A stretch of 64,000 nt of DNA from Ascaphus truei (taxonomy: Eukaryota; Chordata; Amphibia; Anura; Ascaphidae). A model generated the notes under the pieces. The model ran no database searches. It had not been told where the DNA came from and was given only the letters and a program-made list of their open reading frames with translations. Positions within the stretch are counted from its first letter, which is position 1. Each line of letters starts with the position of its first letter. Positions 34,831 through 46,765 of the stretch are shown piece after piece. A program made the position numbers and the translations under genes. The stretch spans positions 1,468,788 through 1,532,787 of the forward strand of contig CM071570.1 in the NCBI GenBank assembly GCA_036426205.1, written 5' to 3'.

Positions 34831-35079
34831 TCACAGATGGGTGGCATTATCTCATAAGAGAAGGTCAAAATAAAATACCAAATGACATTACATTAATAAT
34901 TTAGTTAAAAAAATGTCACTCTGCGACATACATCATGGTTTTCCAGACAAGATCTGTAATGTGATTTAATGATAACCATAACAGATCCACAACTCTACAT
35001 TTGCCAACTCTGACCACATCAGGGGGACCTATAGCGTTTCCTTCATGTAACAAGACAAACGCTTCATTGACTCACTTAC

Positions 35080-35139
35080 TGACTTGAGGGTGCAGAAGTT
35101 CGAATTCCTCAGGTGATCTGGAGAAGAGGGCACTGTCCT
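35080..35139 (-). CDS. Internal exon, 60 bp
   Basis: Acceptor TTTCAG, donor A|GTAAGT, phase 1 on both sides. It encodes EDSALFSRSPEEFELLHPQV. The upstream junction with the exon ending at 48113 (G|AG) and the downstream junction with the exon starting at 32410 (A|CT) both keep the frame. Confidence 0.5.
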
Positions 35140-35182
35140 CTGAAACAAGAGCAGATTCTATTAAAATAACCAATATACAGTA

Positions 35183-35214
35183 CAGGCATACCCCGGTTTA
35201 AGGACACTCACTTT
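35183..35214. mobile_element. Tigger-like MITE, left part (right part 40478-40740)
   Basis: CAGGCATACCCCGGTTTAAGG after TA matches the end of the element at 51789-52105. The rest resumes at 40478 (ACACTCACTTTAAGTACAC...) beyond the L1 that split it. The right terminus is lost after about 40740. Confidence 0.8.
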
Positions 35215-35844
35215 TTTTTTTTCAATTTTTTTATTGTTTTGGAGAGACATACTGTAACAGATATTTAACATTGGAATACATGTGATGTTTTAACAGTGTC
35301 ACTTGTCCATACAACAAAAAGCATTAACAGTTCGTCATCACTGCTTAAATAAAATATTTGCTTTAACACAATCTTTGAACAAGTGTGGTCTGTCTTCTTA
35401 TTTCCGGTTGTGTTAGGGAAGCAGCCGCTTCCGTGTGCGTCTCTCATGAAATTAGCAAAGGAAAGAGAAGTGCATAGGAGAGAAGAAAAAGATGGGGGGG
35501 AGGGAGTGGGGGAGAGCCCATTTGTCTGGTCTCTCTGTGTTTATCTCTATGGGGTCCCTAATTTCCTGGCCATATTTCCCAAATTTTGTGAAATTTGGCA
35601 GTTTTTTGGCTCAACTGTGCTGTGAGGAGCTCCATCATCTTTATTTCCCTTAGTCTCCGTAGCACCGTCTGCCTAGAAGGCGCGTTCACCTTTTTCCAGG
35701 CCGCTGCAATAACACAGCGGGCTGCCGTCAACACATGAGTTATCATCTTACATTCTGCCGTTTCTAATTCATCAATTGGTTTGGCCAGCACCATGGTCAG
35801 CGGTTCCACCTCAACCTCCACTCCTAGGTACTCTCTGATCAATG

Positions 35845-36249
35845 GTAGAAAGGCAGGGGGGTGTGATAGACAGCACTCTGACACAATGACTCAGCAAGGT
35901 TGCAGGGTGCACGGAACAGGAAGGGACCCTAATACCCTTCAGAAGTACTAACAATCCAAAAAATAGTACCAGCACTCTCTGTCTCACAGCTACAGATATA
36001 AGCGAATACCAGTGTAGGGAAAATTAATAATTTAATGACACTAATAATAAACTGAAAATATAGCAACAATAGCCAATACGCCAATGCAAGAATAAATATC
36101 ACCATAGAGGAAATGAAAATATAGGGGGTAGAGGGGAAAGAAGGAGAAGGGGAAAAAAACACAAAAGAAAAGCCAAAAAATCACAAAAATGGAAAAAGGA
36201 AAGCAAACTAGGGGGGCGACGTTTCGAGGGGTGACCTCTTCATCTGGCC
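35845..36249 (-). mobile_element. 405-bp insertion with hammerhead-like end
   Basis: It is flanked by a perfect 12-bp duplication CTCTGATCAATG (35833-35844 and 36250-36261). Precise removal restores the LINE frame TLIREYLGVEVE. A hammerhead-like core lies at its start in minus-strand sense. It has no coding capacity; probably a SINE or a non-autonomous Penelope-type element. Confidence 0.75.
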
Positions 36250-36250
36250 C
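36214..36250 (-). ncRNA. Hammerhead-like core, one core base changed
   Basis: Minus strand: stem I GGGC, CAGAUGA (CUGAUGA with U4 changed to A), stem II GAGG...CCUC, GAAAC, GUC, then GCCC closing stem I. The changed U4 would be expected to impair cleavage. Confidence 0.5.
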
Positions 36251-39200
36251 TCTGATCAATGTTTGAATCATGACCCAGAATACCTGAATTTTTGGGCAAC
36301 TCCACCAAATATGAGCCATATCTTCTTTTTGCCCGCATCCCTTTCAGCACAAATTTGGGGACACGGGGAAGATCTGACTCAACCTGGTCGGGGTTAGGTA
36401 CCAATGAAATAAAATGTTATAAATATTCTCCTTGATAGTGGTGCAGATTGACGTTTTTGAAGCTGCCTCCCAAATGTCCTCCCAGTCTTCTCTATCGATC
36501 TTTGTATTCAAATTTTCTGCCCATTTGAGCATATAGCTATGTTGGGAAAAACCCGCTGATCGCGCCAGGGCCAGATATATCTCTGAAATCAGCCCTTTAC
36601 AGTAATATCCTTTCCTACACAGTCTTTCAAAATTTGTTAGAGGTTGGAATGTCGAATCTTTGGAGACTGATTGCAGGTAGTGCATGATTTGGAGGAAACC
36701 AAACACTGGTATATTAACTATTTGGTGTTTCTTCTCCAGCGCCTGGAGTGGTAGAATTGTACCGTTGTCTACAAAGTCGTCAGCTACCATCAGCTTTAAC
36801 GTCTTGAATTTATTGAGTCCCTGTGGGAGCCAGCCTGGGGGAAATTCAAGGTTGCTGAATATAGGGGTTAGTAGTGTTGGACTGGCTGTCGGACCATATT
36901 TATCTTTATTTCTAGACCATATCCGCCATGTACATTTCATTGCTCCCAGTTTTAATGTTTCCAATAGAATCTCTACTCCCCTCTCGGTCCACATAGCGAC
37001 CGGGAGAGAGAGAGGTCTCGTATAGGTAGACTCTAGTCCCACCCAGCAACTGGAATTTGGATCGTTATTCCACATTATTGCTTGTTTGAGTTGGGCAGCC
37101 AAATAATATTTAATGATATCCAGGACTGCCAAGCCTCCGCAATCTTTTGGAGATAGCAAAATAGATCTAGCTACCCTGGGTCTTTTATTTTGCCAGATAA
37201 ATTGGAAAATTCTGTTTTCCATACTTTTAAGCTTCAGCATTGGAATATCTATTGGAAGAGTCTGGAAGTAATACAGGAGCCTTGGTAGGATATTCATTTT
37301 GACCGTGGCTATTCTTCCTAACCAAGATATCTGGTATTCGTTCCAGCTCTGGAGGTCCTTTTTTAGCCTCTCAAATAAGGGTGAATAGTTATGTTTGTAT
37401 AGCGAATTATACTCCCTTGTTATTTGAATTCCTAGGTATTTGATCTTTGTGGAGTTCCACTTATATTTAAAATTTGCTTGTAGTAATTTAACTTCTGGAT
37501 CTGGTAGAGTTAGGTTCAATGCTTCCGACTTATCCATGTTAATTTTATATCCCGAGATTTTGCTAAATTTATCTAGTTGTGAATGTAGATTCGGGAGTGA
37601 AATCAAGGGGTTGGCGAGAGTCAGGATAATGTCATCAGCAAATAGGGATATTTTGTAGTTTGTCTCTCCTATTTCAATTCCATTTATATTTTTTTCGTCT
37701 GTAATTGTTGATGCCAAGGGTTCGATAGAGAGAGCAAACAGAAGCGGAGACAAGGGGCATCCCTGGCGAGTACTATTCTTTATATTTAGAGGGTTTGAGT
37801 CTCCTCCTGGGCGTTTCACTACGGCCGTGGGAGATCTGTACAGGGTTCTGACCCCTTCTAGGTATTGGCCCTTAAATCCATATTTAATTAGTATTTGGTC
37901 TAGGAAGTCCCACCTAATCCTGTTAATGCTTTTTCCGCATCCAAGCTCAACAGGATGGCCTTCGTGGATGAGAGATGTACATGGTCGATTATGCCTATAA
38001 TTTTCCTAGTATTGTCTGAGGCCTGTCTGCCGGAAATAAACCCGACTTGATCTATATGTATTAGGCTTGGAAGTATGGGGGTCAATCTATTTGCAAGAAT
38101 TTTACTGAACAGTTTTAAGTCCGAATTAAGGAGGGCTATGGGGCGGTAATTACCACACTGTAGTGGGTCTCTCCCTTCCTTTGGTATAATTGCTAAGTTA
38201 GCTTTAGACATGGATGGTGGGATGGCTGTTCCTTCCAGAAACGCATTAAACACATCAAGTAGATATGGGGCCAGAACCGTCTTAAATTTTTTGTAGTACT
38301 GATTGGAGAACCCATCTGGGCCTGGCGTTTTGCTGGGTTTTAGTTGGGCGATTGCATCTATCAATTCTTCTAGGGATATTTCTTTGTTTAGGTCTGAGAT
38401 GTTACTTTCCGAGAGTTCCGGAAGTTTGCACGATTCCAGGTATCTGGAGATAGCCTCCGCGTCTGAGGATTTGTTTTTTGGGAAATTTATGTTATATAGT
38501 TTGTTATAAAAATCCGAGAATTCATTCGCTATTTGTGTCTCACAGAATGTCTTCGTACCTGATTTTGTCTGAATAGCTGTTATTTGGGATTTGGCTCTCA
38601 TACCTCGCAATTTAGAAGCTAGTAATCGGTCGGCTTTATTACCTTTGTCGTAGTAGTTTTGCTTGGTCCACCGCAACGCCCCCTCCACCTCATCTATTTG
38701 GATCTGCTTAAATTCAGATCTGGTTTTATCTAGTAATTTGAATAGTTTTTTCGAGGGATTAGTTTTATGTTTTTGCTCCAAGAGTTGGACTCTCTCCGCC
38801 AGCTCATTGTGGAGTTTCTGCTTTATTTTTTTCTTGTGCGATGCTATGGAGATGATATGTCCTCTGATCGTCGCCTTATGGGCTTCCCATAACATTGCTG
38901 GTGACTCTACGGAGCCCTTATTCAGCGTGAAGTATTCTCTGAGTTTTTGTTTAATTTCTGTCTCTACATCTACTTGGTTTATCAGAGAATCGTTCAGTTT
39001 CCAAATGTATTGGTTAGTTCTATAGAAGGGGAGGGAGAGTGTCAGCGAGACCGGGGCGTGATCCGACCAAGATATTGATCGTATATCTGACTGGGAGGTT
39101 GCTTTGAAGATATCTTTAGTACCCAGAAAATAGTAAATCCTTGAGTAGGTTTGGTGTGGGGGAGAGAAATAGGAGTAGTCCCGCTGACCCTGGTGCTGGG

Positions 39201-40307
39201 CCCTCCAAATGTCTGTCAAGGAGAACTCCTTCATGATCTGTCTGAATTCTCTGGCATTTTTTTCCGTGACACGGGGGTGTGGAGTCCCCGTGGGGCTTGT
39301 TCTATCTTGTTCCGGCATCGCTATCATGTTTAGGTCTCCTGGTAGTAGCAATGTAGTTCGAGTTTGGGGGTCTATAAGGTCACATAGATCTCTTAGGAAC
39401 TAGGCCTGGCCTTCGTTTGGGGCGTAGATATTAACTAGAGTGATATCCACTCCCGACAGGGTACCCTGTAGGATAATGTATCTCCCTTCTTTGTCAGCAG
39501 TCTCTTGTTTTAGCGAGAACTTGACAGTATGCTTAAAAAGGACCGCTACACCTGTTTTTTTAGTGGGGCAAGACGCATAATACGCCTGATCTGGGAGCCG
39601 GGTGGAGAGGCCCCGTATATGGGCCTCGGGGGGGTGATCACGGAGTTTTGGGGTGGGGGGGTGATGGGGGGGAGGCGCGGGTATTGGGGTTGGGGGGGGG
39701 CTGGGCTGAGGGGGAAGCTTATCGCAATCGGATCGAATGCTAGGCATGCATAGATATAGATGAGTATACTATACGAATTAAGCAGAATCCGTTATAAAAT
39801 GGTAGCACCTACCAAAGTATAAAGCCTAAATTAACGCCAGGGGGATCAACGTAGCAGAGGAGTAACTTGTATCCTTTAAACAGCCCATAGACGAGATTTA
39901 CATCCCCCTGGGGCCATCTAGTGGTGATATATCATATCAATTCTATAATATAGGAGTATGGCCATAGCAATGTAAATGGAAATTCAATCAATCCCCGAAG
40001 CAGCTCAAAGATAATTAATCACACCCAACAAATAGGCGAAGCAGACCACTGCAAACACGATAAAATAGAGCTCTTAGATATACCCAGTTCTAGTAATATC
40101 CCCGGCAAGATAAGAGCCAACTCCATAACCCCCGAAGACAGTGAAGCTAGACGCTGAGGGAAAAGGCATTAAGACAATACCAAGGATAGGTGCAAAAGCA
40201 ACAAAGCAACCACGCAGATCACAAGAGGAGCTCTGAAGGCAGGTCCCCCCTCCATCGTGGGAAAATGGAGGGAAAGGTAGGACGCACTACACACGCAAAA
40301 ACTATAA

Positions 40308-40476
40308 ATGGCTCTTAAAACGACACTTAAATTAATATCCTTAAATGTTAGAGGGTTAAACTCGGTCACCAAAAGAAAACTTGCCCTCCAAGAGTTCAAA
40401 AAAACAAAAAGGCGACATACTGTTTTTACAGGAAACGCATTTCAATACGACGACCCCCCCAAACACCTTCCAGAGG
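40308..40476 (+). pseudogene. Inverted L1 ORF2 N-terminus
   Basis: On the plus strand, ATG at 40308 begins MALKTTLKLISLNVRGLNSV and continues TKRKLALQEFKK, the start of the L1 endonuclease. A one-base slip in a poly-A stretch follows. This is the missing front of the minus-strand ORF2, placed head-to-head with it. Confidence 0.85.
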
Positions 40477-40740
40477 GTTAAGTACACTCACTTTAAGTAC
40501 ACTCGCGAGTAAGGACATAGCGCCCAATAGGCAAATGGCAGCTCACGCATGTGCCTGTCAGCACGTCCTGAACAGCAATATCGGCTCCCTACCTGTACCG
40601 AAGCTGTGCGCAAGCGGGGAGACTATAGAGCCTGTTACACATGCGTTCTTTACATCAGTTATGCACGTATATGACGATTGCCGTACAGCACATGCATCAA
40701 TAACTGGGAAAAAGGCAGTGCTTCACTTTAAGTACATTTA

Positions 40741-41104
40741 CAGCAGGCGTTGCACTGATGCATAAAAAGTGGAGAAAATGATGGCAACAAATGATACATC
40801 CCATCATACTGTATACGCATCAAGTATTGTAAATCTTCCCCTATAGCACCATGTAACTGTTCCACATAACTCTCCCGCCATTGCTCTATATAACCGCTTG
40901 GTGTTTATTTCTTTGTGCGGTCAATGTTTATTGATGCTGGTTTTCCTGATTTGCTCTTTTTGTACGGGAGAATTTCAGGGGTTTAGCAGTATTAATGAAA
41001 GAGAAGGAGACACACTTGAATTCAGTGTCCGTGGGGTGCACTTGTTTTCAGTCTCCAAACACCCCTTGTGCTGCCTTCTCCACTTCCTGTAGCAGACACT
41101 AAAA
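40741..41104. other. Spacer
   Basis: No recognised feature between the broken MITE and the hAT MITE. Confidence 0.4.
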
Positions 41105-41518
41105 CAGGGGTGGGGAACCTTTTTTCTGCCAAGGGCCATTTGGATATTTATAACATCCTTCGCGGGCCATACAGACACAGGCAGGCACACAGCAGGCATA
41201 CAGATACCCCCCACCCCCCCTCTGGTAGTTGCTGCTGCTGCTGGGGGGATCGTGTAGGGCGGCTGCTGGGGTAAGTGCGGGGAGAACTGCTGGGGAAGTG
41301 CGGGGACTGCTGCGGGGGGAGTGCGGGGGGAAGTACAGTGGCTGCTGGGGATCGTGTAGGGCTGCCGGCGCCTCACACCACCTCCTCCCGATCAAGTGCG
41401 CGGCGGCCATTTAAAAAAAAATTAGTGTACTCCGGTTATAGCAGTTGCCTTAGCAGGGCCAGACCAAATGATTTCGGGGGCCTTATACGGCCCTCGGGCC
41501 TGACGTTCCCCACCCCTG
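41105..41518. mobile_element. hAT MITE
   Basis: 414 bp with termini CAGGGGTGGGGAACCTT and GACGTTCCCCACCCCTG, flanked by a perfect 8-bp duplication CACTAAAA (41097-41104 and 41519-41526). GC-rich interior with CTGGGG repeats; no transposase. Confidence 0.92.
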
Positions 41519-44500
41519 CACTAAAAGAACTTAAATCAAGCATCATATCTTACTAGCAGTTTCACACAGGCGTTTAAGAGGATTTGAGTGGAGTGTTTTT
41601 CTGGTTATTGATCATTTAACATTTGTTCATGCTCCATATAACTGCTTCTTGTAACTACTTCTCTTTTTCCTTGTATCATCAGAACGTGATTGTTTTTCTG
41701 TCAATTCAAAGTTAAGTGACCGCATGAGAGCGTCACAAAAAGACCTTTGTAGCCTATGAGTTGCTGTTCGCTTATGAAGCTACAGCATGTTTTTCTCTCC
41801 TGGCTAAAAACAATTATGTTTCACTTCTTGCCATTTGGGTTTTGCTGTAAACTTTGTCAAACTCCCATTTTAAATATGCATTTGAACTTACAGTACCGAG
41901 TCCAACAAAGGTACAGTATAGCTGAAATACAGTGGCGAGAAAACGTTTGGGAACCCCAATGGTAATTACGGAAATTCCATAGTTTTTCCACGATAACCTT
42001 TTTGAATCAAAACCAGTCTTTTCTTAAATATCCAATAGGGTTTATATTAACCAATTTCATGCCTTTTGACTACAAAATGATGTGCAAAGTAGACAATTAG
42101 TCATTAAGAGTCAGGTCTTTTAACACATTTATATTTAAGGGATCAGTCAATAGGCAAAACAAGGCAGTGAAATAAAATTAGGTTTATTTGGATAAGACCT
42201 CGGAAACACACAGAAAAACAGAATACAGAAATATAAACACTTACTGGGGTATGGGGTATGAAATCTAGGATTTCCTAGGTGCAGGGCACACGCTTGCAAG
42301 GGCTTACTTACCCTGATTGAAGTCACTTAAATTTGATTTTTTCAGCAACCGCAGCGTGACGTCAGCGTCGCCGTGACTATAAGCGCGACCTAAGAGCCTT
42401 GCATTTCCCTAGCCTTGTTTTGCATTAAAAAAAAAGGTAATTTCTACATTAAGGGAACATTATACAGTAGGTCGATTATGTCAAGTGTAACGTCCCAAAC
42501 TTTGGGAGTCTAAATCTTAGGTAGGGTTTTGGGGTGAAAAAAAAGTAATTTTGATTGCAGGAGGTCTGGGGACAGAGTTACCGGTGGCCCTATAATTCTC
42601 CCCGGCTAGCTCGTACTATTTTCGGGTACCTGGGGTGAGTTGCACTATGGAAATACAGTGCCTCCCAGACTCCTAGTTTTCAAACCCCACAGTCCTCACC
42701 TAAAGTCCCACATAGCTGAAGGGGATCCCCGAGACTCAGAGTTTATTCAAATGTATTTCAGTGTGTTTTACATTCAAAACCGATGTCCAAACAGGCAGCC
42801 TGTGCAAACCCACAGGCGCCGGTATGTCTGCTGGACATCGTTCAAAGTTCAAAGCAGCCAGAGGATGCCCAGAGGTGTGAACGGCATTTGGTTAGCGGGG
42901 AAAGGCGGAGTACCAGGTCCGGAGATCAATAGCAGTTCTCAGGGATGCCACTTGTTCTGCCAGACAATTTGGGCGCTTGCCCAGCAGGTGGCATTGGGAT
43001 AGCTGGGGGACATGTGGCAGGCTTGTGCATGTCTCTTGGCTATTTGAAATTCCCTGCTGACCCGACTTTTCCACCCGGCTTGGCTATGATTGGCTGCTTA
43101 AGAAAGTTCCCACGCACTGATTGGCTGTCCGGTCTGCTATTTTATGAATTAAGCAGAGAATATTATAAGAAGCCGTGAGCCAATCAGATTGTGTGTTCCC
43201 CTTGAGTCAGAGCTGAAAGAGAGTGTGCAGGCTTTTCAAAGATGCATTGATTGTAATAGCAAAGCAACCGTGTAAGAGACGTGATCATGGGTACGCAATG
43301 GAGACTGTTTAAAGTGAAACTAAAATTAGGCTTTATTGCGCCTGTCCCTTTAACACAGCAAAAAGAAAACCTACTCCACGTTGGAGAATATCTACACATG
43401 TAGTCCAACCCTCTCTAACTGGGTGGTTAGCTAAGCTAATTACCAGCCCAAATATATATACATTTATACAGATATACAACAATCCCATAAGAAAGTCTAA
43501 TCTGTTTCTTGTAGCTGTAGGGCAAGCATGTCAAACTCGCGGCCCAAAACGAGTATCTGTGCGGCCCACCCAGTGTGTCCCGGTTACTGCGGCAGTGAGG
43601 AGGATGCAGCAGCTATTAAGTATTCTCTGTGTGAGTGAATGCTGCCAGGGGATTGGATGAAGGGCCACATGGGTTTGAATGAAGGAGGCGGGGCTTAGAA
43701 TGTCGGCCGGGATGCAGGGGATTGGTCGAGGGCAGGTCAGAGGAAGCCGGGGGCGGGGCTTCTGCTTTGTGTAGAGCACACTGTGAGTGTGTGTGTCTGC
43801 GTTCCCGCTCCTGGCCCTCTGCCTGCTGCGCGGTGTCCCCCGCCGGGCGGGCAGCAACAGGGACCCGGGGCAGAGGCGCTCACCCCCTTTGGCGCTCACT
43901 CCCCTTGCCGCTCGCCCCCTTTGGCGCTCGCCCCCTTGGTGCCCCCCCCCTTGCACCCTTGCGCGCCTTTGCCCCCCGGTCCAACAGTGGTGCGCCGGAG
44001 AATGAGCGTGGGGGCGGGCCAGTGGTGGTGCGCATGCGCTGGCGGGGCGAGGTGTAGCGGGAGGCTCAAAAAGCGGCCTTTTGTCCCCCCCCCCCCCGCC
44101 CTCCCCCAGTGTCACTCACATCCCGTCGCTGTACTGCCCCTTTTTGTGGTGTGGGGGGGTCGGGGGGGTAGTGTGTTATTGTGTGTGGGGAGTGTTTGTG
44201 TGGGGTGGGTAGTGTGTGTGTGGTGTTGTGTGGGGACCTGTGTGGTTGGGGGGGCATTGCGTGTGTTCCGGGGTCGTGTTTCTTGGTTGTCCGTGTGCGT
44301 GTGTGGATTGGTGGTGCCTGGGTGTGATGTTTGTGGTGGGGGGGGAGGGGAGTGGATTTAGTTGCTGGTGTGTGTATCAGTGGCTGTGGTTGTGGTCGTG
44401 TCATGGCTAGCAGTGACCTGTGTTGGTGTCCTTTTGTGTGGTCATTGTCTTTGCTTGTCTCTGTAGTTTCAGTGGCTGTGTGTCAGTCCAGGGAGAGAAT

Positions 44501-44679
44501 GGAGGGGGGGAGAGAGAAGAGGTGATATTGACGCGAATGGGGGGGTGGGGAGGAAGGGAGAGATACATAGGGAGACACCTGGAGAGGGTGAAGAAAATGG
44601 GGGGGGGGGGATGTTTGTGGGGGGTAAGAGATTAGAATGAAGAGTACAGTTTGCCGCAACACCTTCCCGTGATCCACAA

Positions 44680-45650
44680 CCACCCTTCTCTCTCTCTCCC
44701 CACCCTCTCTCTCCCCCACCCTCTCTCCTTCCCCACCCTCTCGTTCCCTCCCTCAAGACACCTCTCTCTACACCTCCCCCACCCTCTCTCTCTCTCCATC
44801 CCACCCCTCTCCTCCCCACCCTCTCACTCTCTCCCCCCCCCTCACTCTCTCCCCCCCCTCTCGTCTCTCTTTCCCCACCCTCTCTCTTCTCTCCCCCCCC
44901 ACCTCTCTCTCCCCCACCCTCTCTCCCCCCCCCCTCTCTCTCTCTCTCCCCCGCACCCCCCCTCTCTCCCCCTCTCTCCCTCTCCTCTCGTCCACCCGCT
45001 CCTCCTTCCACCCACCTACTCTCCACCCACCCTCTCCTCTCTCCCACCCTCTCTCCGTCCTCTATCCCCCACCCTCTCTCCCCCCACCACTCTTCTCTCT
45101 CGTCTCCCTCCCCCACCCTCCGTTTCTCCACCACCCCCTCTCTCTCTCCCCCCACCCTCTCTCCCCCACCCTCTCTCCGCCCACCCTCTCATCCGCCCAC
45201 CCTCTCTTCTCTCCCCTCCCCCACCCTCTCTCTCTCGCCACACCCTCTCGCTCTCTCCCCCACCCTCCTCTCTCCCCTGCTCCACCCTCACTCTCTCCCC
45301 CACTCCCATCTCCCCCTCTCTGCTTCTTTCTCCACCCTCGTCTCTCCTCCACCGCCCCAACCTCTCTTCGGTCCCCCACCCCCCCTCTCTTCTCTCTCCC
45401 TGCCCTCCCCCTGTCCCCTCTCTCTCTCTCTCCACCCCCTCGTCTCTCTCCCACCCTGCGCCTCTCTCCCCCCCCTCCGTTCCAACCCACCTCTCTTTCT
45501 CTCTTCCACCCACCCTCTTCTCTCTCTCTCGCCCACCCTCTCTCTCTCTCCACCCTCTCTCTCTCTCCCACCCTCTCCTCTCCACCCACCCCTCTCTCTC
45601 TCCCACCGTCTCTCTCTCCCACCCACCCACCTCTCTCCCACCCCCTCTCT
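44680..45650. repeat. Pyrimidine-rich (CTCTCCCCCACC-like) tract
   Basis: Nearly 1 kb that is almost all C and T on the plus strand. It is open in several frames on both strands, giving Ser/Pro/Leu or Gly/Glu/Arg polymers. A mirror-repeat tract like this can form triplex DNA. Confidence 0.95.
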
Positions 45651-45867
45651 GTTTATCTTAAACCGCACTATACCTACACCGAAATAACCAATTCTGCTTT
45701 CTTCCAGATCTGACTCAAGTTCACACGGGAGAATCGGCGAAGACAGTTAGGGACACCTCCCCTCCAGTATAGTACCTGAGGGACGCGGATCAGGTAAGAT
45801 CCTGGCACTGGTTATAGGTTCAGAAGTCATCACGTCTAGCTTTTTTTTGGTTGGTTAGTGAGGTCAA

Positions 45868-45902
45868 CACACACACCCCACACAACACACACACACACAC
45901 AC

Positions 45903-45951
<49 letters not shown>

Positions 45952-45975
45952 ACACACACACACACACACACACCC
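45868..45975. repeat. CA microsatellite
   Basis: About 108 bp of ACACAC with a few interruptions, inside the hAT element. Confidence 0.95.
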
Positions 45976-46765
45976 ACCACACTGTACTTTCAAAATAAAA
46001 ACTACGTTTCTATGAAAACTTTGAAGTTTTGTTTGTGTTTTTTTGCGGCCCACAAACTTAAACCTTGTTTATTTGGCCCATGTTAGCCTTTGAGTTTGAC
46101 ATGATTGATGTAGGGTAAGGCTTCTCTGCTCTCCTGGGTCAGCACCCTTGTATGCTAAGGCAAGGTCTGTCCAGGTATTGTCTTGCTGTCAGCCTGCAGT
46201 CTCTTTGCAGCTCAAGACATCTGTCCTTCCTTGGTTCAGCCCCCAATTGTGAGACTCGGGAATCCTCTTCCTGTGTCTCAGAACAGGCTTTTTCTGACAG
46301 ACTTCTGATTAGGCATGTGGGGCTGGTTGATTGCAGGTGTGCAATTAACAGCACACTGCTGGATTAGAGGCACGTTTCTTAACAGGGGTAAGTCCCTGTT
46401 ATAAACCAGCTTCGATTTGAAGCCTGACAAGCCTGCCCGCCAGAGACTAAAGTCCAGCATTTTGGGACTAAGTTCTCACAAGAGAATGTAGCGATGGTGT
46501 ATGGAATTTTATGCCGATTTGGGTTCCAGGAGATTCCGGGCTAAGTCCTGATCAGAGTAAACCTCTCCCAAAGAGTTTCCTGCACCTAGGAAAGTCTAGT
46601 TTTCAACCCCAGCCCCAAAGTAAGTGTGTTTTTTTGGTCTGTATTTTGTGTTTCACTGTGTGTAAGCTAATTTATGCAGAATAAATTACAATTTATTTCT
46701 CTACCTTGTTTTGCTCAATGAATGATCCTAATAAAAAGCTGTAAATAACCTGGTCTCCCGTGACA

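Larger units (their letters stand above)
35558..39747 (-). pseudogene. L1 ORF2 (endonuclease, reverse transcriptase, C-terminal)
   Basis: Minus-strand ORF2. Endonuclease part: KKTGVAVLFKHTVKFSL, NIYAPNEGQA and GDLNMI, with SWSDHAPVSL as the conserved SDHAPV motif. Reverse transcriptase: KTPGPDGF, NYRPIALLNSDLKLFSKILA, STRQGCPLSPLLFA and SLFADDIILTL, with the catalytic ADD intact. The C-terminal zinc-knuckle-like region (GCGQKEDMAHIWWSCPKIQ) and tail (ARCVIAAAWK) follow. Three lesions: TAG near 39400, a one-base frameshift near 37925 (after LSLDAEKA), and TGA near 36344. A 405-bp insertion sits between LIR and EYLGV; removing it with one duplication copy restores the frame. Inactive, but recognisable over almost its whole length. 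Confidence 0.92.
35215..40477 (-). mobile_element. L1/Tx1-like LINE with 5' inversion
   Basis: About 5.26 kb. It is flanked by a 17-bp duplication with one mismatch (TTAAGGACACTCACTTT at 35198-35214, TTAAGTACACTCACTTT at 40478-40494) and starts with a T run, the antisense of the poly(A) tail. ORF2 runs on the minus strand, but the first part of the element (about 39760-40476) is on the plus strand. It inserted into a Tigger-like MITE. Confidence 0.88.
43523..46107. mobile_element. 2.6-kb hAT element loaded with simple repeats
   Basis: Termini CAAGCATGTCAAACTCGCGG and GAGTTTGACATGATTG are inverted repeats. They are flanked by CTGTAGGG and ATGTAGGG (7 of 8 match). The interior is a GC-rich block (43690-44100), GT-rich DNA, about 1 kb of pyrimidine repeat, and a CA tract. 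No transposase was recognised; long frames in it are artefacts. Confidence 0.8.
42124..46765 (+). mobile_element. LTR family A nest inside Tc1
   Basis: It begins with an inverted LTR 3' fragment (42124 to about 42310) and the CRE repeat. A plus-strand LTR body follows (42540-43514 and 46116-46765) with AATAAA near 46680 and the terminus CCTGGTCTCCCGTGACA. The LTR is itself split by the hAT element at 43523-46107. Confidence 0.6.

Noticed and set aside
36684..39403. Several plus-strand frames of 60-120 codons
   Set aside because: They are antisense to the clear L1 ORF2 on the minus strand.
43690..44410. CpG island or promoter with exon (GC-rich block and 192-codon frame)
   Set aside because: It lies wholly within the hAT element, the peptides are composition-driven, and no splice sites or domain were found.
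44469..45668. Long overlapping frames on both strands (up to 336 codons)
   Set aside because: They are products of a pyrimidine-rich simple repeat inside a hAT element. The peptides are Ser/Pro/Leu or Gly/Glu/Arg polymers with no domain.
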